From: Acidipila sp. EB88
Lineage (GTDB): Bacteria > Acidobacteriota > Terriglobia > Terriglobales > Acidobacteriaceae
NCBI RefSeq assembly: GCF_003858395.1
Contig: NZ_QWEV01000005.1
Location: 372,001-436,000 of the forward strand
Reading direction: 5' to 3'
DNA: 64,000 bases
Below, one piece after another: positions 45,436-52,721 of the stretch. The notes beneath the pieces were generated by a model. The model was not told the DNA's origin. It made no database searches and was given only the letters and a program-made list of their open reading frames with translations. Numbering within the stretch: position 1 is the stretch's first letter; the number at the start of each line of letters is the position of its first letter. The translations under genes were made by a program, and so were the position numbers.

Positions 45436-47490
45436 ATGATGCCTGCTTTCGGCAGTTACGCTCTTCTTCTGGCACTGGCTCTCAGCGCGTACACGCTCGT
45501 GGCCGGTTCCATCGCGCTGCGCCAGCTGGCGACGGGGCGGTATGGCCGCCTTGCGCCCGAGCGCCTCGCCGAAACCGCACGCCGCTCCGGCATTGCGAGC
45601 TTCGTGGCCGTGGCTGCCGCGGCCTTTGCACTCATCTGGGCCGCGTTCACCAACGACTTTTCGGTCTCCTACATCCTGCATCACTCCAACCGCGACCTGC
45701 CCGGCCCGTACAAGTTCGCAACGCTGTGGAGCGGCCAGGAAGGCTCGCTGCTGCTGTGGGCGTTCCTGCTGGCGGCTTACGGCTTTGTGCTGCGACTGCG
45801 CCATCGCACCGACGTCAAGCTGTTCGCCTATGCCTCGACGATCCTGGCGGCGATCCAGCTCTTCTTCCTCATGCTGCTGAACTTCGTCGCGCCGCCGTTC
45901 GCGCTGGTCGGCGGCACCATTCCCGCAGACGGCTTCGGGCTCAATCCCCTGCTGCAGTACCCGGAGATGGTGATCCATCCGCCCATGCTGTACCTCGGCT
46001 ACGTGGGCTTCTCGGTGCCGTTTGCCTTCGCCCTCGGCGCGCTGATGATGCGCTATCCCGGCGAGAAGTGGATCCAGATCACCCGCCGCTGGACCATGGT
46101 GACCTGGCTGTTCCTCACCTTTGGCATCTTCCTCGGTGCGCACTGGGCCTACTCGGTGCTGGGCTGGGGCGGCTACTGGGGCTGGGACCCGGTGGAAAAC
46201 GCCTCGCTGATGCCCTGGCTCACCGGCACTGCTTTTCTGCATTCGGTGATGATGCAGGAAAAGCGCGGCATGATGAAGAAGTGGAATGTGTGGCTGATCT
46301 TCTCCACCTTTCTGCTCACGCTGCTCGGCACCGACCTCACCCGCTCCGGCCTGGTGCAGTCGGTACACGCATTCGCGCAAAGCTCCATCGGCGGCTGGTT
46401 TCACGCGTTCATGGGGATCAGCTTCGTGGTCTGCGCCTACACCTTCTGGCGGCAGCGCGCCCACCTCACCGCCGATCACCAGATCGAGTCGCTTGCCTCC
46501 CGCGAGTCGAGCTTCCTGTTCAACAACATCATTCTGCTGGCGGCCTGCTTCACCGTGCTGTGGGGCACTCTGTTCCCCATCCTGTCCGAATACGCCCAGG
46601 GCAACCGCGTCACCGTCGGGCCGCCGTTCTACAACCGCGTTGCCGTGCCGATCGGCGTCTTCCTGATGATGCTCACCGGCGTCGGCCCCCTGCTGGCCTG
46701 GCGCACCGGTTCGCTGCGTTCGATCCGCCGCAACCTGGCCCGGCCCGTGACCGCCGCCGGCATCACGGCGGTACTCCTGGTGGTGTGGGGGCTGCGTCCC
46801 TGGACCGACGAAGGCTCGTTCTACGCCTACACCGTTTGGGTCTTCGCCATGTTCGTCGCCGTCGCGATCCTCTCCGAGTTCCTCCGCGGCGCGCAGGTGC
46901 TGAGCCGACAGACCGGCCGCAACCTGCTTCGCTCGACCCTGCTCTTGTGCCAGCGCAACACCCGCCGCTACGGCGGCTACATCATCCACCTCGGCGTCGT
47001 GATCATCTTTATCGGCTTTGCCGGCTCGGCCTTTAACCAGAGCCAGGAGCGGGAGATGGGCTTCCACGACCGCATGCAGATCGGCCCCTACACCCTGGTC
47101 GCCGAAAGCTTCACGCAGGACTCCAACCCGAACTACGACTCGGAGTACGCGCTGCTCGACGTGTACCGGCACGGCAAGCTGGTCACCACGCTCACACCCT
47201 CCAAGCGGTTCTACCCCGCCTCGCAGCAGACCGAGACCATCGTCGCCAACCATTCCACGCTGGCATGGGACCTGTACACGGTCTACGCCGGCAAGAACGC
47301 CGACACCGGCCAGCCTGTACTCAAGATCTTTCTCAACCCGCTGGTCGCCTGGATCTGGATCGGCGTGCTGATCGTGGTAGCAGGCACAGCTGTGGCACTG
47401 GCGCCAAATCGCATCACGGCCACCGTGTCGGTCGAAGCACGGCCGCGCCCGGCGCAGGGCAGCCTTTTGCCGGTAAGTGGGGGTGACTGA
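45436..47490 (+). CDS. ccmF: Cytochrome c maturation heme lyase subunit CcmF
   Basis: CcmF is a large inner-membrane protein that, with CcmH, attaches heme to apocytochrome c at the periplasmic side (System I). The 684-residue product has about 15 membrane helices and the Trp-rich heme-handling motif WGGYWGWDPVENASLMPWL, preceded by the conserved HPPMLYLGYVG and followed by HSVMMQEKRGMMKKWNVWL. A large periplasmic domain near the C-terminus (about 570-650) precedes the last helix. Two adjacent ATGs (45436 and 45439) are possible starts; the ribosome site is weak. Its stop overlaps the ccmH start (TGATG), making a coupled ccmF-ccmH-ccmI-like operon. Confidence 0.95.
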   Translation: MMPAFGSYALLLALALSAYTLVAGSIALRQLATGRYGRLAPERLAETARRSGIASFVAVAAAAFALIWAAFTNDFSVSYILHHSNRDLPGPYKFATLWSGQEGSLLLWAFLLAAYGFVLRLRHRTDVKLFAYASTILAAIQLFFLMLLNFVAPPFALVGGTIPADGFGLNPLLQYPEMVIHPPMLYLGYVGFSVPFAFALGALMMRYPGEKWIQITRRWTMVTWLFLTFGIFLGAHWAYSVLGWGGYWGWDPVENASLMPWLTGTAFLHSVMMQEKRGMMKKWNVWLIFSTFLLTLLGTDLTRSGLVQSVHAFAQSSIGGWFHAFMGISFVVCAYTFWRQRAHLTADHQIESLASRESSFLFNNIILLAACFTVLWGTLFPILSEYAQGNRVTVGPPFYNRVAVPIGVFLMMLTGVGPLLAWRTGSLRSIRRNLARPVTAAGITAVLLVVWGLRPWTDEGSFYAYTVWVFAMFVAVAILSEFLRGAQVLSRQTGRNLLRSTLLLCQRNTRRYGGYIIHLGVVIIFIGFAGSAFNQSQEREMGFHDRMQIGPYTLVAESFTQDSNPNYDSEYALLDVYRHGKLVTTLTPSKRFYPASQQTETIVANHSTLAWDLYTVYAGKNADTGQPVLKIFLNPLVAWIWIGVLIVVAGTAVALAPNRITATVSVEARPRPAQGSLLPVSGGD

Positions 47491-48017
47491 TGCACGTGCT
47501 CGGCAAAAGATTGGCCCAATCGCGATTGCAGGCGCTGGTACGCCCGGCCTTGAGCCTGCTGCTCGCCGCAGGGCTGGCGGGCAGCCTTGGCGCGAGCGAC
47601 ATCGCAGAACGCTACAAGTCGCTGAACCACCAGATGATGTGCACCTGCGGGTGCGCGCAGATCCTGGGCGAGTGCAACCATCTCGGCTGCCCGCGCTCCA
47701 CCCCGATGCTGGCCACGCTGCAGACCGACCTCACGAGTGGCATGGACGATCATGCCATCCTGGTGGACTTCTCGGAAAAGTATGGTCCCACGGCGCTGGC
47801 GTCGCCGCTGCTGACCCGCTTCAACAAGAGTGCGTGGATCATGCCACCCGCCGTGCTGATCCTGGCCATGCTGGGCGCTTTGCTGGTGCTGCGGCAGTGG
47901 CGTGAGCATGGCAGGGCCCAGGCCACGGCAAACGGCGCCGGGACCAGGCCACCGCTTACGCCGCGTGAAAGCGAGGCGCTGGCGCGCATCCGCCGCGAGA
48001 CGGGCGGTGAACTGTGA
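47490..48017 (+). CDS. ccmH: CcmH-like thiol protein of cytochrome c maturation
   Basis: CcmH reduces or holds the CxxCH cysteines of apocytochrome c for heme attachment. The 175-residue protein has an N-terminal membrane/signal segment (about 15-35), the CcmH helical domain (SDIAERYKSLNHQMMC...) and a second membrane helix (about 112-132). Instead of the canonical LRCxxCQ, it reads MCTCGCAQILGECNHLGC, with five cysteines (51, 53, 55, 62, 67). GMDDHAILVDFSEKYGPTAL is typical of the family. It overlaps ccmF by 1 bp and the next gene by 4 bp (GTGA), so the three genes are tightly coupled. Confidence 0.88.
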   Translation: MHVLGKRLAQSRLQALVRPALSLLLAAGLAGSLGASDIAERYKSLNHQMMCTCGCAQILGECNHLGCPRSTPMLATLQTDLTSGMDDHAILVDFSEKYGPTALASPLLTRFNKSAWIMPPAVLILAMLGALLVLRQWREHGRAQATANGAGTRPPLTPRESEALARIRRETGGEL

Positions 48018-48289
48018 CCGCCCTGATCGCGTCGCTGGCGCTTACGCTCGCACTGGCCGTGTTTATCTTCTACCCCGAGAAGCGCGTGGCCGCCCAGAGC
48101 GAAAAGTCGCGCGCCGAGTACCTGGAGGAGCGCAAGGCCGTGCTCTACGAGAACCTGCGCGACCTGAGTTTTGAGCACCGCGCCGGCAAGTACCGCGACG
48201 AGGAGTATCAATCAGAGCGCGCGGTACTCGAGACAGAGGCCGCTGCCATCCTGCATGAACTGGACGGACTCGAGCGGACCACCGGGTAG
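48014..48289 (+). CDS. Short CcmI-like membrane protein
   Basis: This 91-residue protein has one N-terminal membrane helix (about 4-22) and a charged coiled-coil-like tail (EKSRAEYLEERKAVLYENLRD and on). The layout matches the N-terminal membrane-plus-coiled-coil part of CcmI/CycH, which recruits apocytochrome to CcmFH, but it lacks the TPR domain. Translation starts at a GTG overlapping the ccmH stop (GTGA). Its tail motif, E-x3-GK-x3-EE-Y-x2-ER-x2-L, closely resembles the C-terminal tail of the protein encoded at 48832-50163. Confidence 0.75.
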   Translation: MTALIASLALTLALAVFIFYPEKRVAAQSEKSRAEYLEERKAVLYENLRDLSFEHRAGKYRDEEYQSERAVLETEAAAILHELDGLERTTG

Positions 48290-48323
48290 GCGCGGCTTGA
48301 CTGGCTTGCTGGAGGCACACGAT

Positions 48324-48348
48324 CGCGGGCGTGGCTGTGCAGCCCGCG
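48324..48348. terminator. Hairpin after the ccm operon
   Basis: CGCGGGC/GCCCGCG (48324-48330 with 48342-48348, 11-nt loop) lies between two convergent genes. It has no T-run. Confidence 0.45.
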
Positions 48349-48381
48349 TGGATGATCGACAGTCTGGGTGTGGCGGCTGCG

Positions 48382-48660
48382 CTAGCTGATGTCGTCGAGG
48401 TCGGCTTGTGTCCTGAGAAGAGGCAGGCAGCCTTGTTCTAACTTGAGGCTGTACAGGTAGGCGCCTTCGAACTGCAGCACTTCTCCATTGTCGAAGGTCA
48501 GGATCACAGCGTCGCCGTTGCGATCGGTATCTACTACTCTTCGTGTTTCTGCGAACCTGTTTTCCATGGAACTGTCTGAAGATGCTGGCACGGCGGCTCC
48601 CTGGTGCAGGTGGCCGAGCGTCTTTAGTTTGAGGCTCGCTCCTGCTGTGATCGATAACAT
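48382..48660 (-). CDS. Small protein of unknown function
   Basis: This is a 92-residue protein with no membrane segment. The C-terminal 60 residues look like a small mostly-beta domain: AVILTFDNGEVLQFEGAYLY followed by SLKLEQG and an acidic tail (QADLDDIS). The ATG at 48658-48660 is supported by GTGAGG at about 5 nt; an internal ATG at 48567 would give a 61-residue protein covering only the conserved-looking part, without a ribosome site. I do not recognise the family. It is inserted on the opposite strand between the ccm genes and the membrane protein at 48832. Confidence 0.55.
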   Translation of the reverse strand: MLSITAGASLKLKTLGHLHQGAAVPASSDSSMENRFAETRRVVDTDRNGDAVILTFDNGEVLQFEGAYLYSLKLEQGCLPLLRTQADLDDIS

Positions 48661-48819
48661 CACGCCTCACCGCATTCGTTGGTGCGCCTCAACACGCAGG
48701 CGATGGGCCACGTTGACGGGATCAAACTTATTTAGCGGCGCATCTTTACCGCGGGTGGACTTCTTCCCACGGGCACGCTCTTCCGGCAGGGACCACTCAC
48801 CCGGCTTGTTCGCGACCGG

Positions 48820-48825
48820 TACACT
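48820..48825 (+). promoter_or_regulatory. Candidate -10 box of a leaderless transcript
   Basis: TACACT ends 6 nt before the GTG start codon at 48832, and no ribosome binding site is visible. Confidence 0.4.
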
Positions 48826-48831
48826 CAATCC

Positions 48832-50163
48832 GTGAAACTTCGACCCAAGTACACCAGCGCAGCTCGATTGCTGCGCATGCTGGCCCTGATCGGCCTGGCC
48901 GCTGCTCCATGTGCGGCGACGACCGTATCGATCGCCGCGACCCTGCGAGGCACGGTGCAGAACCGGACCAACGGCAAGCCATCGGCGGGCGACATTGTGG
49001 CGCTGATCGCGCTGGATGGCCAGAATGGCGCGGGCATGCAGGTGGCCGCGCAGACCACCACGGATGCCGCCGGGCGCTACTCGCTCGAAGTGCCCGACCA
49101 GGCCATGCACCTGGTGCGGGTGAGCCATCAGAAAGCCGCGTACTTCGCGCCCGCCACGCCGGGCAGCACCACGGTCAACGTCGACGTGTACGACGTGGCG
49201 CCCGCGGTGGCCGGCATCACCACCGAGGCCGACGTGTTGACCATGCAGACCGCGCCGGGTGGCGAGCTGCGCGTGGTGGAGGACTACTTCGTGCGCAATG
49301 CCTCCAAGCCGGCGCGCACGCAGCTCAGCGACCACGCCTACGAGTTCTACCTGCCGGAAGGCGTCAAGGTCGTCGGCACCGCGGCCAAGGGGCCAAACGG
49401 CATGCCAGTGGAGTCGTCGCCGGTGCCGCTGCCTGGCAAGGGCCACTACGCGTTTATCTTTCCGCTGCGGCCCGGGCAGACCCGTTTCCAGGTGAGCTAT
49501 ACCCTGCCCTACTCCGGCAAGAGCCTGGGCTGGACCCAGCGCGAGTCGCTCGCAACCGAGAACCTGGTAGTGCTGCTTCCAAAATCGATGCGCTTTACCC
49601 CGGAGGGCACCGAGTGGCAGCCAGTCCCCGCAAACCCCGAGGCGCAGACGTTTGTGCGCAAGGGCGTCGCCCAGTCCGTGCCGGTCGCGTTCTCCATCGG
49701 TGGCCAGGGCGAGCTGCCGCGCGACTCCAACCAGCCCGACCAGGCCGGCAACGCGCCGGCTGCCTCCGGTGCGGCTGCCGGCGCTGCCGCGGGCGCCAAC
49801 GTGGCGACGCAAAGCAGCATGCAGTCTGACACGCGCCCTGGCGGCGGCCTGGGGCCGCCGGTGGATACGCCAGACCCGCTGCAACGCTACAAGCCGTGGC
49901 TGCTGGGTGGCCTGGGGGTGCTGTTGCTGGGCGGTGCCGTGTGGCTGATGCGCGCCGGGCCGGCCGGGGCAAGGGGGGAAACAGCAACGGCACCCACCGC
50001 GCTACGCCCCGCGCTGGAGCAGGCACTGCTTGCGCTGGAGCGCGAGTATGCCGCGGGACGGATTACCCCGGAGGCGTACACGGCAGAGCGCGAAGCGTTG
50101 CAGCGCCTGCTGCACGCAGCGCTGGCCCGGGAAGCAGCAGCCGTGGGCGTTGCTTCGCGGTAG
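48832..50163 (+). CDS. Exported membrane protein with carboxypeptidase-regulatory-like domain
   Basis: This is a 443-residue protein of unknown function. It has a signal peptide (MLALIGLAAAPCAA region), an Ig-like carboxypeptidase-regulatory fold (about residues 36-115, GTVQNRTNGKPSAGDIVALI), a second beta domain (about 120-290), an Ala/Gly-rich linker, one membrane helix (about 363-380) and a charged helical tail (about 400-435). The tail motif E-x3-GRI-x2-EAY-x2-ER-x2-L resembles the end of the CcmI-like protein two genes upstream, which hints at a role beside the cytochrome c machinery. Translation probably begins at the GTG at 48832; there is no Shine-Dalgarno sequence but a TACACT box lies 6 nt away. 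Confidence 0.7.
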   Translation: MKLRPKYTSAARLLRMLALIGLAAAPCAATTVSIAATLRGTVQNRTNGKPSAGDIVALIALDGQNGAGMQVAAQTTTDAAGRYSLEVPDQAMHLVRVSHQKAAYFAPATPGSTTVNVDVYDVAPAVAGITTEADVLTMQTAPGGELRVVEDYFVRNASKPARTQLSDHAYEFYLPEGVKVVGTAAKGPNGMPVESSPVPLPGKGHYAFIFPLRPGQTRFQVSYTLPYSGKSLGWTQRESLATENLVVLLPKSMRFTPEGTEWQPVPANPEAQTFVRKGVAQSVPVAFSIGGQGELPRDSNQPDQAGNAPAASGAAAGAAAGANVATQSSMQSDTRPGGGLGPPVDTPDPLQRYKPWLLGGLGVLLLGGAVWLMRAGPAGARGETATAPTALRPALEQALLALEREYAAGRITPEAYTAEREALQRLLHAALAREAAAVGVASR

Positions 50164-50242
50164 CAGACTGCGCGCGTGGCGGCTTTCAAGGGCTGCCACG
50201 TTGAGGTCGCCATTTTGACAGCTTTGGGCGTATGGATGTGCA

Positions 50243-50339
50243 CCGCATAAATATGCACTTCCGCAAATTGCTTTTCCCAACTGGCGCGTTCTTTCGTGCA
50301 TAGGTATGCACCACCCGCCAAAACACTGCATAAATATCA
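50243..50339 (+). promoter_or_regulatory. Array of three GTGCATA-N2-TATGCAC inverted repeats
   Basis: Site 2 (50296-50311) is a perfect 7+2+7 inverted repeat, GTGCATAGGTATGCAC. Site 1 (50243-50258) has GCATA-AA-TATGC and site 3 (50326-50341) has GCATA-AA-TAT with a weaker right arm. Centres are 53 and 30 bp apart, close to 5 and 3 helical turns, which suits cooperative binding of a dimeric regulator on one DNA face. Confidence 0.5.
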
Positions 50340-50346
50340 ATCAGCC

Positions 50347-50358
50347 TTGTGCGCACAA
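50347..50358 (+). promoter_or_regulatory. TTGTGCGCACAA palindrome
   Basis: A perfect 12-bp palindrome follows the inverted-repeat array. Its TGTGC half resembles the GTGCA core of the array, so it may be a related or partner site. Confidence 0.3.
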
Positions 50359-50613
50359 CGCGCAATTCGCAGCTCTTTTGCGTGCTTTTTCACCCCGTTT
50401 GCGCACTCAGATGGACACTGTTCTGCGGGCAGAACCCGGCACGCTCCAGTCCCTTTCGCCGGCCCGTACCGCCACCCACAGGCCGCGGCCGTGCGCACGG
50501 CCGCGTTCGGGCAAACTGCAATTCGATGCGGTGGCTGCGTGCGGGGTTGTGGTTCGCTTGCTACCCATACCCGCGCCCACTAGAATAAACCTGCTCGCAG
50601 GGAGTCCCGCATC

Positions 50614-52497
50614 ATGCTGAACCGCCTTTGTCCCCCATCCGCTGTCCGCTTCTTTTCCACGCCGCGCCGCCGTGTGTTCCCGGCAGCCGCCTTCTGCCTG
50701 GTCTCGTCTTTGCTGCTGGGCAACGGCGGCTTTGCACGTGCCCAGCAGTCGGCGCAGCCGGCCGGCACCTCCGACACGCAGGCTGCCTCGAACAGCACCA
50801 GTGCCGACATGTCCAACGCCCAGGCGAACGCCAAGGCAGCGCAGGCACTGCTCGACGTCGAGCGCCCGGCCTCCGATGTGGGTGGCAAGAATGATCCCGA
50901 CAGCCCGCTGAATCGCAAGCTCTCGGACAAGGAACGGTTCAACCAGCAGAAGGACCTGCGGCAGGAATTGAAGGGACCCTACAAGAAGTGGGCGACCCAG
51001 GACGTGCGCTGGATCATCACCGACCAGGAGATGAAGGCGTTCAAGAGCTTGTCCAACGACGAAGAGCGCGATGCGTTCATCGAGCAGTTCTGGCAGCGTC
51101 GCAATCCCGACCCGGAATCGCCGGAGAACACCTTCCGCGATGAACACTATCGCCGCATCGAGTACTCCAACGAACACTTCCCTGCCGGCAAGCCCGGCTG
51201 GATGACCGACCGCGGCCACATGTACATCGCCTACGGCAAGCCGGACTCGATCGACTCGCACCCGTCGGGCGGCTCCTATGACCGGCCCATGGACGAAGGC
51301 GGCGGACAGACTTCTACGTTTCCGTTCGAGATCTGGCACTACCGCTACCTCGAAGGCATCGGCGACAACGTCGACATCGAGTTCGTGGACACCTGCATGT
51401 GCGGCGACTACCACATGACCATTGACCGCTCGGAGAAGGACGCGCTGCTGCACGTGCCGGGCGCGGGCCAGACCCTGTACGAGCAGATGGGCCAGGCCAA
51501 GCAGGCGGACCGCTTCAAGGGCGGGCTCGAGAACCTGGGCACCGGCCCCATGAGCGGTATGCAGCAGTCCAAGGAGTTCGACCGCCTGGAACGCTATGCC
51601 AAGCTGCAGGCGCCGCCCATCATCAAGTTCCAGGATCTGAAGCTGGAAGAGTTTCTCTCGACCCACAAGGTGCTGAGCGGCCCGTTCTTCCCCTTTGACG
51701 TGCGTACCGACTACGTCAAGGTCACCGACGACACGGTGCTGATGCCGATCACCATCCAGATCAAGAACCGCGATATCACCTTCCAGACCAAGGACGGCGT
51801 GTCCAAGGGCGAGGTGCACATCATCGGCCGCGTTTCCACCATCACCGACAAGATCGTGCAGACCTTTGAGGACACGGTGGAGGTGCCGGTGCCGTCAGAA
51901 CTGCTCCCGAAGCTGATGAACAATTCGCAGCTGTACTGGAAGGCGATGCCCCTGCGTCCCGGCCGGTACCGGATCGATATCGCCATCAAGGACGTGAACA
52001 ACGCTGACCACATCGGCACCTGGGCGCAGGGCGTGGTGGTGCCGCGCTACGACGATGACCGCCTGTCGGCCTCGTCGCTGATCCTGGCGGCCAAGATGGA
52101 GAAGGTGGCGTCGAAGGAGATTGGCACCGGCAACTTCATCATCGGCAACACCAAGCTGCTGCCTACGGTAACGGCCAATCAGACGCAGCCGGCGATCTTC
52201 CACCAGAACCAGAACCTCAACTTCTGGATGCAGGTGTACAACCTCGGCATCAACCAGGACAGTAAGAAGAATGGCGCGATGATTGACTACTCGATCATCA
52301 ACCTGGCGGACGGCAAGACCATCTTCAACACGCAGGAAAGCTCGGCCACCCTGGGTGCGAGCTCCGACCAGATCACGCTGGCCAAGACGGTGCCGCTCTC
52401 GAGCGTGCCGGTCGGCAAGTACAGCGTCAAGGTCAGCGTGAATGATGGAGTGACCAAGCAGGAGATTGCGCAGACGGCCCCGTTCTCGGTGGAGTAG
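50614..52497 (+). CDS. Exported GWxTD-domain protein
   Basis: This 627-residue protein has a signal peptide (cut near GFARAQ), a low-complexity Ala/Ser/Gln stretch, and a GWxTD domain (about residues 125-240). The domain shows RWIITDQEMKAFKSL, EERDAFIEQFWQRRNPDPES, DEHYRRIEYSNEHF and the name motif GWMTDRGHMYIAYGKPD (Gly195 to Asp199). The rest is beta-rich, with MPITIQIKNRDITFQ and PLRPGRYRIDIAIKDV. GWxTD proteins are common in acidobacteria and some Bacteroidota-like lineages; their function is unknown. The ATG follows AGGGAG. The upstream region is unusually rich in inverted repeats, so expression is probably regulated. Confidence 0.9.
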   Translation: MLNRLCPPSAVRFFSTPRRRVFPAAAFCLVSSLLLGNGGFARAQQSAQPAGTSDTQAASNSTSADMSNAQANAKAAQALLDVERPASDVGGKNDPDSPLNRKLSDKERFNQQKDLRQELKGPYKKWATQDVRWIITDQEMKAFKSLSNDEERDAFIEQFWQRRNPDPESPENTFRDEHYRRIEYSNEHFPAGKPGWMTDRGHMYIAYGKPDSIDSHPSGGSYDRPMDEGGGQTSTFPFEIWHYRYLEGIGDNVDIEFVDTCMCGDYHMTIDRSEKDALLHVPGAGQTLYEQMGQAKQADRFKGGLENLGTGPMSGMQQSKEFDRLERYAKLQAPPIIKFQDLKLEEFLSTHKVLSGPFFPFDVRTDYVKVTDDTVLMPITIQIKNRDITFQTKDGVSKGEVHIIGRVSTITDKIVQTFEDTVEVPVPSELLPKLMNNSQLYWKAMPLRPGRYRIDIAIKDVNNADHIGTWAQGVVVPRYDDDRLSASSLILAAKMEKVASKEIGTGNFIIGNTKLLPTVTANQTQPAIFHQNQNLNFWMQVYNLGINQDSKKNGAMIDYSIINLADGKTIFNTQESSATLGASSDQITLAKTVPLSSVPVGKYSVKVSVNDGVTKQEIAQTAPFSVE

Positions 52498-52721
52498 GCA
52501 TCACAGCGCGGTCCCAGCTTGTTCTGCGAGCCGCGATCGCGCTGATTTCCAACAGCCGAAAAGCATCCGCAACGCTCTCCCCGCCAACCTGAACGGTTTT
52601 GCGCTACACTTCGGTCACGAGCACGTCATTTTTGGAAACAACAAGGCATGCGGCCATCAGAGCTGTGGCCGGCAGTGCATTTCAGGAGCAGGGCGCGAAG
52701 AAACGGTATTCGAACACGCGA

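Larger units (their letters stand above)
50164..50613. other. Gene-free regulatory region upstream of the GWxTD gene
   Basis: No gene is seen. This stretch is more AT-rich than its surroundings and contains a GTGGC/GCCAC hairpin after the preceding stop (about 50176-50199), the GTGCATA-type inverted repeats and a TTGTGC/GCACAA palindrome listed separately, a TAGAAT hexamer about 30 nt before the next gene, and its AGGGAG ribosome site. Confidence 0.5.

Noticed and set aside
45427..47253. Minus-strand frame of about 600 codons opposite ccmF
   Set aside because: It is the antisense shadow of ccmF; the translation has no hydrophobic core or motif.
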